Positions 6,847 through 16,369 are shown, numbered from the stretch's first letter. The stretch is DNA of 64,000 bases from Pseudomonas veronii (GCF_001439695.1 NZ_JYLL01000017.1:57793-121792); one strand, 5' to 3'. The notes: generated by a model not told the origin, from the sequence alone. Made by a program: numbers and translations.

Positions 6847-8397
6847 ATGTCGTCCCTTGCGCCGCCGTTGTCGTTCAACCCTGCGGGAATCGAGCTGGAT
6901 CGTCGTCAGGGGCTGACCCGCCAGCTGTACGAAGCCCTGCGCCAACGCGTGCTGGACGGGCGACTGGCCGGCGGCACGCGTTTGCCCGCCACGCGCGACC
7001 TGGCGGCGGCGTTGTCGATTTCGCGCAACAGCGTGGTGCGTGCCTACGATCAGCTGTATGCCGAGGGCTTTACGCAAAGCCGGGTCGGCGACGGGACGTA
7101 TGTCGCCCAACTGCCCAGTTCAAAAAAACTATCCACAAAACTGTCCACAGGGTTTTCAACAGGCTTATCCCCAGCCTTATCCACAATCGAGCTGAAAAAC
7201 GCCGATATTTCGAGCGAAAAAGTTATCCACAGCGCGGCGCTGGAGCGCCTCGAAAACAACCATTTGCCCTTGCCGCCCACGGGGCCTCCACGGGCATTTC
7301 GGGTGGGGGTTCCGGCCTTCGACCTGTTCCCTTTTGACGTCTGGGCCAAGCTGAATGCGGCTTTTTGGCGCAAGCCGGACCTCAAGCTACTGTGCTATGG
7401 CAACCCGGCCGGGGACGAGCGCTTGCGCAGCCTGATCGCCGCCTACCTGCGCAGCTCGCGGGGCATGCAGTGTACGGCTGAGCAAATTGTGATCACCAGT
7501 GGCGCGCAGCAGGCAATCAGCCTTTGTGCACAGTTGCTGGTGAGCCCAGGTGATGGCGTGGCGATTGAAAATCCCGGCTACCGCGCCGCCGGTCATGCCT
7601 TCGCCCTGGCCGGTGCGCAGTTGCAAGGTGTGGCGGTGGACAGCGAGGGGATCGACTGCAGCGTGTTGAACGGCCTCGACAACTGCCGCCTGGCCTATGT
7701 CACGCCGTCCCATCAGTACCCATTGGGAGTGGTCATGAGCCTGGCCCGGCGCCTGGAGTTGCTGGCCTGGGCCGAACGCAGCGGTGGCTGGGTCGTCGAG
7801 GATGACTACGACGGCGAGTACCGTTACAGCGGCGCGCCGCTGGCCCCGCTGGCGGCCCTGGATCGCAGCGGGCGGGTGTTGTATGTGGGGACGTTCGGCA
7901 AGGTCGCGTTCCCGGCGCTGCGCCTGGGTTACCTGGTGTTGCCGCCGACGCTGGTCGACGCATTCGCCCAGCGCCGCGCCGTGGACGTGCGGCACTCGGA
8001 GGTCAGCACCCAGGCGGTGATGGCGGAGTTCATGGCGGCGGGGCACTTTCAGCGGCATATCCGGCGCATGCGTCGCGCTGCGCTCAGTCGACGCAACGTC
8101 CTGTTGAACGGCTGGCCGGACGAGCTGCCGGGGGTCGGCAGCCTGCCGAACAGTGCGGCGGGCCTGCACCTCACTGTGCGGGTGGACAGCCTTGCCCGCG
8201 AACAACAACTGGTGGCGCAGGCCCGCGCAGTGGGCGTGGAGGTCAATGGCCTGAGCAGCTATTGGCTGGCGCAGGCCGGGCCCCCGGACGATCAACGCGC
8301 CGGCCTGGTGCTGGGCTTTGCCGCAGTGCCCGAGGCGGAGATCCGCCAGGCGCTCGCGCGGTTGCGCCAGGCCTGGACCGGTCAGGCTGAGGGCTGA
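6847..8397 (+). CDS. MocR-type regulator: GntR winged helix fused to a PLP aminotransferase-like domain
   Basis: 516 residues. Residues about 15-85 form the GntR winged helix (LTRQLYEALRQRVLDGRL, LPATRDLAAALSISRNSVVRAYDQLY). A linker of about 60 residues follows. From about 150 the fold is a type I aminotransferase, with SGAQQAISLCAQLL, AIENPGYRAA, VTPSHQYPLG, VVEDDYDGEYRY and GTFGKVAFPALRLGYL, where the lysine should bind pyridoxal phosphate. It acts as a PLP-sensing activator or repressor of the divergent operon. Oddity: the linker contains five four-residue repeats (KLST, KLST, GFST, GLSP, ALST) encoded by codons rare in Pseudomonas (CTA, TTA, TCA, ACA), which make the DNA resemble DnaA boxes. 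The 3' end overlaps the convergent giant gene by 16 bp. Confidence 0.92.
   Translation: MSSLAPPLSFNPAGIELDRRQGLTRQLYEALRQRVLDGRLAGGTRLPATRDLAAALSISRNSVVRAYDQLYAEGFTQSRVGDGTYVAQLPSSKKLSTKLSTGFSTGLSPALSTIELKNADISSEKVIHSAALERLENNHLPLPPTGPPRAFRVGVPAFDLFPFDVWAKLNAAFWRKPDLKLLCYGNPAGDERLRSLIAAYLRSSRGMQCTAEQIVITSGAQQAISLCAQLLVSPGDGVAIENPGYRAAGHAFALAGAQLQGVAVDSEGIDCSVLNGLDNCRLAYVTPSHQYPLGVVMSLARRLELLAWAERSGGWVVEDDYDGEYRYSGAPLAPLAALDRSGRVLYVGTFGKVAFPALRLGYLVLPPTLVDAFAQRRAVDVRHSEVSTQAVMAEFMAAGHFQRHIRRMRRAALSRRNVLLNGWPDELPGVGSLPNSAAGLHLTVRVDSLAREQQLVAQARAVGVEVNGLSSYWLAQAGPPDDQRAGLVLGFAAVPEAEIRQALARLRQAWTGQAEG
7129..7231 (+). repeat. 12-bp tandem array resembling DnaA boxes, inside mocR
   Basis: Exactly spaced 9-mers begin at 7129, 7141, 7153, 7165 and 7177: CTATCCACA, CTGTCCACA, TTTTCAACA, TTATCCCCA and TTATCCACA. 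A further perfect TTATCCACA lies at 7223. Two copies match the DnaA-box consensus exactly and two differ by one base. The first five are in one codon phase (leucine-serine-threonine); the sixth is in another phase (valine-isoleucine-histidine). The motif therefore recurs independently of the reading frame. Confidence 0.65.
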
Positions 8398-11300
8398 GGC
8401 TTGGCTTTCAGGAACAGCGAGCGGGCCAGATGCAGACCGATTTCACTGCGGTACACGGCGATGTCGCTCAAGGGTTCGAACCGGCCGCCCATCAGGCGCT
8501 GTTGGCGGTTTTTCAGGTGGGCGGCGGTGTAGGCTTCCTCCGGCCCGGTGAGGGTGGGGTAGTGAAAGTGTGCGTACCACAACGGACGGTTCGTGTTGAC
8601 GTCCACCACCGCATACTCCTGCAGGAAACCCTTGTCGCGGCCCCTGAGTCGGGTGCGGGCGCCGACAGGCGGGTCTACCGTGACGGCGCCCTCGCGCAAC
8701 AGCAATTCGACGTGCGCCGCCTCCGGTGGTCGGCGCTTGAGCACCTCGAGCTTGATCCGTTTGCCTTCCCGGTAAAGCTGGGTGATCGCCTCATCAAGGC
8801 GGCGGTTAGTCAACGCAGCTGACGGCGAGGCGCTTTCGGTCTGGTTGCTGGAGGTCAACGCCTCTTCGATATCCTGGTTGGCCCGTTGCAGTTTTTTGGC
8901 GTGCTGGTGGAAGCGCTCTTCGATTTCCACCGGCAGTTGCCGGGTTTCCTTCGCCCAGGCTTCCTTGTTGGCGATAAAGGCTTCGACCCCATCGACCAGC
9001 GCCTGACCGTCGCTGATGCTGTTTGCCAGGTTACGCGCCTGGCTGCGGGAAGCGGGCTTGGGCGTCAGCTCGCGTTCGACCCAAACCCCCGGCTCCTTCT
9101 CATGGAAGGTTGCAATCACTTTGCCGGTCAGGGGTTCCTTTACGTCGACCAGCGTCTTGCCGTCTTCGTCGGGGCTTTCACGCTCTTCGCCGACCACCAT
9201 CCCCTTGAAACGCGTCTTGATGTATTTTTTCTTCGCCCTGGGGACGGTGCGCGACGGGCCCGCGGTGGGCTCCATGGCTCTGCGTTCGCGAAGCAGGGTT
9301 GTCAGTTGTTTCTCTGCGAGCCGAGCGAACTCGTCCACTTGCTTGCGCAGGTTTTCCAGGTCGGGCTTGTTGAGGTCATTGGGAAACTCGGCCGGCAGAT
9401 CCACCAGGTTCTGGTCAACCCTGGAAAACTGATCCATCAGGCTGTCCAGGGTTTCGATCAACTGCTCCGGCGGCACCAGGTTGCGCGGTTGTGCGGCCTC
9501 TCTGAAACTTTGGACCGCCAGCTCCGCCACATCGACGATACGGCGCAAGGCTTCCCTGGCGTCGGCGCGTGTGGCCGATGCGCCTTCGGCCACGCACAGG
9601 AAGTGGCCCAGGGTAATCTTGAACGCCTTGAGATCATCAAGGGCATAAGCGGGCAGGTGCGGCTCATGCTGCTGGATCAGCCTGACCCCGCGCGCACCCA
9701 GGGCACGAGCCTCCTTGAAGCGTGCCTGAAGGTAGCCCAGGCGCTCCGCCATGGCGTGTGTCGCGGTATACATGTTGCGGTAGTGAACGGTGGGCAAGGC
9801 TTCTTCTTCAACGCCCTCGATGTCGAGGTGGCCCTGTATGGCTTCCAGTCGTTCGCGAAACGGGATCTGTTGTTCGCTGATGGCGGAGCGCGCCAGAAAC
9901 AGCTGATGTTCCAGGTAGCCGACCATGGCGTCCTGATAGTTGGGCACCGTGTCGAGAATATTCAGGGATTTGAGCTGGGAAATCGGTACGTCGAATTCTT
10001 TGAGACGCGTATCCACCTGTTCGAGAAAGGTGGTTCTGGCCGCGGCTTTGGCGTCACCCGCCGTGCGGTCGATGGCGCCTTGCAAGGCTTCAAGACCGTG
10101 CTGGCGCTGGGCTTGCTCGCTGTCGAAGGTTGCCAGTTGCCGGCGTAAATCGGTGATTTTCGGCGGCCTGAGGGCTTCGCCTTTTTTGCGCCGGCTGCGC
10201 AGGCCGCCTGCGCGTAGGCGCAAGCGCGTGTCGACGAACCATTGCCCCAGGCGATTGGCGATCAGCGGCGGGCCGCGCCGGCCGGGTTGGCGCGGATCGA
10301 TGATCAACACGGTGTCGTTTTCGTCGACCATCACTTCAAACCATCGTGTACCCACCGGGGCGTACCAGTGTGAGGCTTTGGTATAGAGATGCTGATGAGG
10401 GCCTTCCACGGTCTGTTGCGTACCCAATTGATCGGGCTTGGCCTGCGCAAAACTGTCGAGGAACGTGCCCAGGTTCTGCGCGCTGCGGTTCAGGGCACCA
10501 CTGATGTGCAGGGTGTGTTCGTGGTCGACGGGCAGCTCTGCCGTCGCGATATCCGGCTTTTGGACGACTTCTACCTTGACCTCCGGCGGCGGCAATGCGC
10601 GCGGCTTGGCGGGCTTCCCGATGGACGACTCGGGCCGATGCGCCGTGGCGACATGCGTCGTTAACACCATGCCGAGCGTCAGCAAGATATCCACCAGCGC
10701 CGAGAGCCCGGCGGAACGGTCACCGACCTCATTGGTGTCGACCATCTGTTGCAGGTCATCCATCAATTGCCAGATCCAGGTCGCGGCGCCCGCGGCGCGG
10801 CCCATGAACGGCAGCACGGTATTGAACATCAGCCACCCGGCGTGCTTGAAACTCTCCCAGCGCGCCTCGGCATTGGACACCGATTGGCGGTCGGCCAGGG
10901 TGACCAGCGCGTCGGCGTTGGCTCGGAACAGTGTGGCGAAGTCGTCGTTTGGCAGCACTTCCCGCCCCAGTTCGACGGGGCCGGTCATCACCAGTGCATT
11001 CAGCGGGTCGTTCAGCACACTGGTAAATACCCACGGCGAGGGCAGGCTGCCGGGAAACACAAACTGCGCGTAAGCCGTTCGCACCTTATCGGGCAGCCAA
11101 GCCAGGACCGATTGGCGCAATGGCGTGTCTTGTTTGATCGCGTACAGCAGGTTGGTCGGTGACGGGAACTGCATCAACGGTTGGTTGGACAGCGGGCGAT
11201 AGAGCAGGCAAGGACCTTTTTTCGGGTCTTGAGGGCCAATGACGAACATGTTGCCGACGACGTCGACGGCCGAGCCCAGACGGCGTTTGGGGAGCAGGGA

Positions 11301-12995
11301 CAAGCGGCGGATGACCACCGCCGCGCCGTCGACCACACGGGCTGCGCTGTCTGGATGCATCGCCGCGCAGACATAGCGATAGCCCTGTTCGCTCAGGTCG
11401 TGGACACCTCGTACTTTGTACTGCAACGCCAGTAGCGGCAGTTGCAGGCGTAATTGAGCGGTGTAGAGACGGTGCCTTCGCAGGGACTCGGCAGCGTCGT
11501 CAAGCAGCGTGCGTTTGACCAAGGCCGGGTAGTGCATGCCGACGTTCGCCTGGGTAATCAAGTGCTCCAGGTAGGCCGCCGTCATCCAGGCGGGCACCGC
11601 GCTGCCGTTTTCATAACCGACGGTTTTGTTGCCCAAGGGCAGGGCTATCAGGTTTTCCAGGGCCAACTCGGCGAGGGTAAAGGTTTGGGTCTGGGTGTTT
11701 CCCGGCACGATCAGGGTGCCCCAGGCTTGCACGCTGGTGACGCTGATCCGCACGCTGTCCAGCGTCGTGCGGGTCACGCCGGGGTGGTCCTTGACCATCA
11801 GGGTGTGGATCGCATCCAGGGCAAAATCGCCGATGTGCTTGATCCCATCATCAAAGGCTTTACCCGCGTGCCGCAGGTGCAGGGCCGCGAGGTCCATCAT
11901 GTAGCGCCCGTAGGTGGCCTGATCCGACGAGGACGCGGTGAGTATCCAGTCGGGCAAGGCGCGATGTACCCAGCCGATTCTGTCTTGATTCAGCGGGGCG
12001 CGGGGGGCGATTTCGCTGCCTGGCTTGTCGTGCGCCATGGTCGGGATCAGCTCACCGCTGTTGAACGCGATTGCGCCGATTGCCTGAATCTGCAGGGAAA
12101 TAAACGCACAGGCCTGCTGCTCGAAAAAGTCCCCTGAGGGTTGGAAGAGTCGCCAGTGGAGCTTGGTCGCCTGTGGAGTGGCCACTTGAATGCTCAGGGC
12201 GTCGCCAAGCGCTTGCAGGCTCTTGAAGGCGGCGTAACCGTCGGCGATCGAATAGCTGAGGATGATGTCGCGCTCGCCGAGGCGCCCGACCAGTACCGCC
12301 AATGCCGACAGGTTGAGGTGTTTGACCTGTGTGGCGTGTTCCAGGTCGACGTCGATCAGATAAGCCTTGGTCGCGTATTTGTCCTGGGGCAAGCGCTGGG
12401 CGTAATCCGGCGTGTGAAAAACTGCCCTGGCGACGTTGCATTCATCCTCGTCCCAACCCTCCACGCTGTCGACATTCCAGATCGTGCGCAAGGCGTTGGC
12501 AAAGGTGCGCCAGCGTGGGCCGTTCGGGTGGTTGCTGGCATTCCAGAACGCGAGTTGCTGCTCTTGGTACGCGACGCACAGCAACGGTGCCAGCTCATTG
12601 ATCAGGCGGCCGACGGAGTCCACCTTGACCGGCAGATGCACGTTCGGCCCGGTGGCGGATTGATAGATCAGGTAGTGCTCGCTGTCGAGCCAGGTGACAG
12701 GTGCGCCGGATGTTGCACTGCGGCACAACGCGCCGGTCAGTGTTTGAAATCGCGGGGCTCCGGGCAGGATCGCCTCGGCGGTGATCTGCCAGTGCGGTGT
12801 CACCAGAAGGGTCAGATCGGGGTCGATGTCGAGATCCGGGTACAGCTCGCGCAAGCTCGAGCGCAGGGTGGCGGCCGCGACTTCGCGCAAGGAGGGGCCG
12901 GTGGTCAGTTGAGTCAACAGGTCGTTGGCACTGGGAGGCGATGAGGGCAAGGGCGGGCTCCTGACGGGCGAGGTGAGGCGGGTTGCCGACGGCAA
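8382..12995 (-). CDS. Giant protein, possible DUF6543/dermonecrotic-toxin-like (paralogue 1)
   Basis: 1,537 residues if translation begins at the TTG at 12995. No ATG lies near the start; GAGG upstream is a plausible ribosome site. No signal peptide. N-terminal motifs SLRELYPDLDIDPDLTLL, AYQEQQLAFWN and WRLFQPSGDFFEQQAC are shared with the paralogue at 16370-20965. Two hydrophobic helices lie at about 713-738 (AGWLMFNTVLPFMGRAAGAA) and 760-780 (SALVDILLTLGMVLTTHVA), suggesting membrane insertion. A basic, coiled-coil-rich part follows, then a conserved YIKTRFKGMVVGE block near 1255 and a C-terminal PLWYAHFHYP block. Size and layout recall the large Pseudomonas proteins annotated as dermonecrotic toxin domain/DUF6543. 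No catalytic motif was identified and no immunity gene is adjacent. Confidence 0.6.
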   Translation of the reverse strand: MPSATRLTSPVRSPPLPSSPPSANDLLTQLTTGPSLREVAAATLRSSLRELYPDLDIDPDLTLLVTPHWQITAEAILPGAPRFQTLTGALCRSATSGAPVTWLDSEHYLIYQSATGPNVHLPVKVDSVGRLINELAPLLCVAYQEQQLAFWNASNHPNGPRWRTFANALRTIWNVDSVEGWDEDECNVARAVFHTPDYAQRLPQDKYATKAYLIDVDLEHATQVKHLNLSALAVLVGRLGERDIILSYSIADGYAAFKSLQALGDALSIQVATPQATKLHWRLFQPSGDFFEQQACAFISLQIQAIGAIAFNSGELIPTMAHDKPGSEIAPRAPLNQDRIGWVHRALPDWILTASSSDQATYGRYMMDLAALHLRHAGKAFDDGIKHIGDFALDAIHTLMVKDHPGVTRTTLDSVRISVTSVQAWGTLIVPGNTQTQTFTLAELALENLIALPLGNKTVGYENGSAVPAWMTAAYLEHLITQANVGMHYPALVKRTLLDDAAESLRRHRLYTAQLRLQLPLLALQYKVRGVHDLSEQGYRYVCAAMHPDSAARVVDGAAVVIRRLSLLPKRRLGSAVDVVGNMFVIGPQDPKKGPCLLYRPLSNQPLMQFPSPTNLLYAIKQDTPLRQSVLAWLPDKVRTAYAQFVFPGSLPSPWVFTSVLNDPLNALVMTGPVELGREVLPNDDFATLFRANADALVTLADRQSVSNAEARWESFKHAGWLMFNTVLPFMGRAAGAATWIWQLMDDLQQMVDTNEVGDRSAGLSALVDILLTLGMVLTTHVATAHRPESSIGKPAKPRALPPPEVKVEVVQKPDIATAELPVDHEHTLHISGALNRSAQNLGTFLDSFAQAKPDQLGTQQTVEGPHQHLYTKASHWYAPVGTRWFEVMVDENDTVLIIDPRQPGRRGPPLIANRLGQWFVDTRLRLRAGGLRSRRKKGEALRPPKITDLRRQLATFDSEQAQRQHGLEALQGAIDRTAGDAKAAARTTFLEQVDTRLKEFDVPISQLKSLNILDTVPNYQDAMVGYLEHQLFLARSAISEQQIPFRERLEAIQGHLDIEGVEEEALPTVHYRNMYTATHAMAERLGYLQARFKEARALGARGVRLIQQHEPHLPAYALDDLKAFKITLGHFLCVAEGASATRADAREALRRIVDVAELAVQSFREAAQPRNLVPPEQLIETLDSLMDQFSRVDQNLVDLPAEFPNDLNKPDLENLRKQVDEFARLAEKQLTTLLRERRAMEPTAGPSRTVPRAKKKYIKTRFKGMVVGEERESPDEDGKTLVDVKEPLTGKVIATFHEKEPGVWVERELTPKPASRSQARNLANSISDGQALVDGVEAFIANKEAWAKETRQLPVEIEERFHQHAKKLQRANQDIEEALTSSNQTESASPSAALTNRRLDEAITQLYREGKRIKLEVLKRRPPEAAHVELLLREGAVTVDPPVGARTRLRGRDKGFLQEYAVVDVNTNRPLWYAHFHYPTLTGPEEAYTAAHLKNRQQRLMGGRFEPLSDIAVYRSEIGLHLARSLFLKAKPQPSA

Positions 12996-13061
12996 CCCAG
13001 GACCTCGACCACGTTAGGGCGCGTGCCCGTCCGGAGGTGGTAGTTAGATAGCGGGCGGCCT

Positions 13062-14153
13062 CTATGTCCCCGACTTGATCTTGGTCCACGCCCGCGTCCG
13101 GGCGCGCTCGGCGTCGCGGCCCAGGGGTTTGAGGGTATACAGCGTGGCCATCGCCGCCTCGGTGGGGTACAGGTTGGGGTTGTGGCGGATCGCTGGGTCA
13201 ACCAGTTCCGTCGCGTCTTTGTTCGGGTTGGGGTAACCGACGAAGTCGCTGATCGGCGCGATCACCTGCGGTTGCAGCAGGTAGTTGATGAAGGTGTAGG
13301 CGTCCTGCGGGTTTTTCGCGCCTTTGGGCAGGGCGAGCATGTCGAACCAGATCGGCGCGCCTTCCTTGGGCAGGCGCATGTCCACGATCACGCCATTCTT
13401 GGCTTCTTTGGCGCGGTTGGCGGCCTGGGAGAAGCTGCCGGAATAACCGACGGCCACGCAGATGTCACCGTTGGCGATATCGGCCATGTACTTGGAGGAG
13501 TGGAAGTAGGTGATGTACGGGCGGACTTTCATCAGCAGCGCTTCGGCTTTTTCATAGTCCTTGGGGTTGCTGCTGTTGGGGTCCAGGCCCAGGTGCTGCA
13601 GGGCCAGCGGCAGGATCTCGGACGGCGAATCGAGCAGCGCGACGCCACACTGCTTGAGCTTGCTGATGTTTTCTTCCTTGAAGATCAGGTCCCAGCTGTC
13701 CACCGGCGCATCGGCACCCAGCGCGGCCTTGACCTTGTCGGGGTTGAAACCGATCAGGATGGTGCCGTACATGTAGGGCACGGCGAACTTATTGCCGGGG
13801 TCGTTGGCCTCGAGCAGCTTCATCAGCTTGGGATCGAGGTGGTTCCAGTTCGGCAGTCGGCTGCGGTCCAGGGGCTGGAATACTCCGGCTTCGATCTGCT
13901 TGGCGAGGAACACGTTGGACGGCACCACCACGTCATACCCGGAGTTGCCGGTGAGCAGCTTGGCTTCCAGGGCTTCGTTGGTGTCGAAGATGTCGTACAC
14001 CAGTTTGACGTCGGGGTTCTGCGCCTTGAAGTCTTCCAGCGCCTTGGGCGTGATGTAGTCGAACCAGTTGTAGACCCGCAGGGTTTTCTCTTCGGCATGG
14101 GCCGCGCCACCGAGAACGGCGGCGCAGAGGACGAGCGACCTGAGCATGTTCAT
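13062..14153 (-). CDS. Polyamine ABC transporter periplasmic binding protein (PotF/SpuD family)
   Basis: 363 residues with a signal peptide at 1-20 (LVLCAAVLGGAAHA). PotD/PotF features: LRVYNWFDYITPKALEDF at the mature N-terminus, YDVVVPSNVFLAKQIEAG, then VPYMYGTILIGFNPDKV and ICVAVGYSGSFSQA. It binds a di- or polyamine in the periplasm. Its start ATG overlaps the stop of the acetylpolyamine amidohydrolase gene (4 bp), so the two are co-translated, as in the P. aeruginosa PA1409-PA1410 pair known to me. No permease or ATPase is encoded nearby. The ligand may be an acetylated polyamine destined for deacetylation; this is inferred from the coupling. Confidence 0.9.
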   Translation of the reverse strand: MNMLRSLVLCAAVLGGAAHAEEKTLRVYNWFDYITPKALEDFKAQNPDVKLVYDIFDTNEALEAKLLTGNSGYDVVVPSNVFLAKQIEAGVFQPLDRSRLPNWNHLDPKLMKLLEANDPGNKFAVPYMYGTILIGFNPDKVKAALGADAPVDSWDLIFKEENISKLKQCGVALLDSPSEILPLALQHLGLDPNSSNPKDYEKAEALLMKVRPYITYFHSSKYMADIANGDICVAVGYSGSFSQAANRAKEAKNGVIVDMRLPKEGAPIWFDMLALPKGAKNPQDAYTFINYLLQPQVIAPISDFVGYPNPNKDATELVDPAIRHNPNLYPTEAAMATLYTLKPLGRDAERARTRAWTKIKSGT

Positions 14154-15184
14154 TGGATGGACCCCTCAAAACCTTCTAGAACGTTGACGGCGTTGATGCC
14201 GATTTCTGCCACGGCGTAGCCGCCTTCCATCACAAACAGCGTGGGTTTGCCCAGGCGCGCGATGCGTGCGCCCATGGCCAGGTAATCCGGGCTGTCGAGC
14301 TTGAACTGCGAGATCGGGTCGTCCTTGAACGTGTCCACACCCAGCGACACGACGATGATGTCGGCGTCATAGCGCTCGATCTCCCTGCACGCCTCGTCAA
14401 GCGCCGCGCTCCAGCGCGCCCACCCGGAACCGGCCGGCAACGGGTAGTTGAAGTTGAAGCCTTCCCCGGCGCCTTCTCCCTGCTCATCGGCGTAGCCCAG
14501 GAAAAACGGGAACTCCGCCTCCGGATGCCCATGGATCGAGGTAAAGAGCACGTCGTTGCGTGCGTAGAAGATCGATTGAGTGCCATTGCCGTGGTGGTAG
14601 TCCACGTCGAGGATCGCCACCTTGCGATGGCCCTGGTCGAGAAACGCCTGGGCGGCGATGGCGGCGTTGTTGAGGTAGCAATAACCGCCCATCAAGTCGC
14701 TGGCGGCGTGGTGCCCCGGCGGGCGACACAGCGCGAACGCACAGTGGGCACCGCGCTGGATCGCTTGCTGTGCGGTCAACGCGACCTGGGCGGCGCTGTA
14801 GGCCGCTTGCCAGGTGCCGGCGGTAATCGGTGCGCCGCCGTCGAAGCTGTAGTAACCGAGCTGGCCGTGCAGGCTGGTGGGCAGCACGCGGCGCAAGGTG
14901 CGCGCGGGCCAGGTGTAGGGCAACAGGTCGCCGTCCTCGCCGAATGCGGTCCAGCGTTGCCAGGCACCTTTGAAGAAGTCCAGGTAGTCGCGGCTGTGGA
15001 CACGTTGCAGCGGCGCCAGGCCAAAGTCCTGCGGGGCAAGGACCGGGCCCAGCCCACGGGCTTTGACCCGTTGCAGTACGTGGTCGGCGCGCGAGGGCAT
15101 TTCGAAGCAGGGCATCAGTTGCCCGTCCATCAGTTCACAGCGGCCGTGGTGCAGGTGGTGATCGTCCGAGTAGATCGTCAGCAT
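14150..15184 (-). CDS. aphA: Acetylpolyamine amidohydrolase (histone-deacetylase family)
   Basis: 344 residues. Histone-deacetylase fold with the active-site paired histidines (CRPPGHHAASD), the zinc aspartate and histidine (ILDVDYHHGNGT), FTSIHGHPE and VVSLGVDTFKDDPISQF, whose aspartate is another zinc ligand. Members of this length and sequence in Pseudomonas remove acetyl groups from N-acetylputrescine or N-acetylcadaverine, releasing the polyamine and acetate, which lets cells use acetylpolyamines as carbon and nitrogen source. It overlaps the polyamine-binding protein gene, and an AraC-type regulator lies 133 bp upstream on the same strand. The choice between AphA, AphB and HdaH-type names is not certain. 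Confidence 0.88.
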   Translation of the reverse strand: MLTIYSDDHHLHHGRCELMDGQLMPCFEMPSRADHVLQRVKARGLGPVLAPQDFGLAPLQRVHSRDYLDFFKGAWQRWTAFGEDGDLLPYTWPARTLRRVLPTSLHGQLGYYSFDGGAPITAGTWQAAYSAAQVALTAQQAIQRGAHCAFALCRPPGHHAASDLMGGYCYLNNAAIAAQAFLDQGHRKVAILDVDYHHGNGTQSIFYARNDVLFTSIHGHPEAEFPFFLGYADEQGEGAGEGFNFNYPLPAGSGWARWSAALDEACREIERYDADIIVVSLGVDTFKDDPISQFKLDSPDYLAMGARIARLGKPTLFVMEGGYAVAEIGINAVNVLEGFEGSIQ

Positions 15185-15317
15185 TTTGTTGTTCTCCGCA
15201 GGCGGTATCGGTGCCTGCAGTCTTGCGGGCGGGGCGCTTTATGAGAACGGCAGGAGCGGCCAAAAGGGGATAAATCGGGCCAAATTGTGTGTCCGCAATT
15301 CGCCCATCAATGGGGCG

Positions 15318-16310
15318 TCATGCACGAAATTGGCTCGGCGCCACGCCGCTCCAGCGCACAAAGGCATGCCGGAAGCTGGCGGTTTCGCTGAAACCCAGTT
15401 GCTCGGCGATGCGGTAGATCGGCAGTTCATCCGCCGCCAGCCATTGCTTGGCGCGCTCGAAGCGCAGTTCGTCGAGCAGTTCCTGATAACTGCACCCCAG
15501 GTCGTGCAAGTGGCGGCGCAGGGTGCGCGGCGAGCAGTTCATCTGTGCGGCCAGGCCTTCGATCCCCGGCGCGGCGCCGAGTTGGCTGGTGAGCAACTGG
15601 CGGATTCTGCCCAGCCACGCCTGGCGGCCGGTGAACTCCAGGTTCTGTTTGCGGCATCGCTCGGCCATGGCCTGGTGCGTGACGGCGTCGGCCAGGGGCA
15701 GGGGCTGGTCCAGCCAGCGCTTGTCGAAGGCGAAGGCGTTGGTGCCGGCGTCGAACTGCAGCGGGCAGGCGAAACACTCGCTGTAGCGCGCGCGATAATC
15801 CGGCGCGCTGTATTCAAAGCGTGCGCCAAGCAGCGCCAGCGGCTGGCCGAGCAGGTCGTCGCAGATCACCTTCAGCGAGGCCAGGCACAGTTCGACGTTG
15901 AACATCTGCATGGCCGGGGTTTCGCGATAGTCCGCGGCGGTAAACCAGATGCGCTCGCCGTCCGCCTCCAGGCTCAGCTTGAAAAGTGTTCCCAGCAGCG
16001 CCGGATAGCGCAGCGCCAGGCGCAAAGCGTCACCGAAGGTGGCACTCGTCAGCAGCGCGTAACCGAGCATGCCGTAGGCCGATACATGCATCTGGCGGCC
16101 CAGCGCCAGGCCGACATCCCGGCGCAAGGCCACGGCATTGGCGCATACGCGCATTTCCTGATTGGTGGTAATGCGCGTGTCGGCGCGGCTCAAGTCCGCC
16201 GCGCAGATGCCGCTGCCCGCGAGCAAGGCCTCGCTGGGCAGCCCTTGGGCCTTGAAGGTGTCGAGCACCAGCGACACCGCGTTGAGGGTGGTGAGATGAG
16301 CGTGCAGCAT
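15318..16310 (-). CDS. AraC-family transcriptional regulator (OruR/ArgR-type N-domain)
   Basis: 330 residues from the ATG at 16310 (MLHAHLTTLNAVSL); the longer frame runs into the giant gene upstream. The N-terminal part (residues about 15-200) matches the arabinose-binding-like AraC_N domain seen in OruR and related regulators (SAYGMLGYALLTSATFGDAL). The C-terminal 100 residues carry two helix-turn-helix motifs (GIEGLAAQMNCSPRTLRRHL and PIYRIAEQLGFSETASFRHAF followed by WSGVAPSQFR). It probably activates the downstream aphA and binding-protein genes in response to an amine or amino acid. The gap to the giant gene is 59 bp, so it may also be transcribed by read-through. Confidence 0.9.
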   Translation of the reverse strand: MLHAHLTTLNAVSLVLDTFKAQGLPSEALLAGSGICAADLSRADTRITTNQEMRVCANAVALRRDVGLALGRQMHVSAYGMLGYALLTSATFGDALRLALRYPALLGTLFKLSLEADGERIWFTAADYRETPAMQMFNVELCLASLKVICDDLLGQPLALLGARFEYSAPDYRARYSECFACPLQFDAGTNAFAFDKRWLDQPLPLADAVTHQAMAERCRKQNLEFTGRQAWLGRIRQLLTSQLGAAPGIEGLAAQMNCSPRTLRRHLHDLGCSYQELLDELRFERAKQWLAADELPIYRIAEQLGFSETASFRHAFVRWSGVAPSQFRA

Positions 16311-16369
16311 CGACGGCTCCAACGTGTCAGGTACGGTGAAAGAGCAAGTTGTGTGCCGTCGGCCGTGTG

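Noticed and set aside
7129..7231. Chromosome replication origin
   Set aside because: DnaA-like boxes lie inside a coding gene, with no AT-rich unwinding element or dnaA, dnaN or rpmH nearby.
13182..14219. Plus-strand frame opposite the polyamine-binding protein
   Set aside because: Antisense shadow of a signal-peptide-bearing binding protein.
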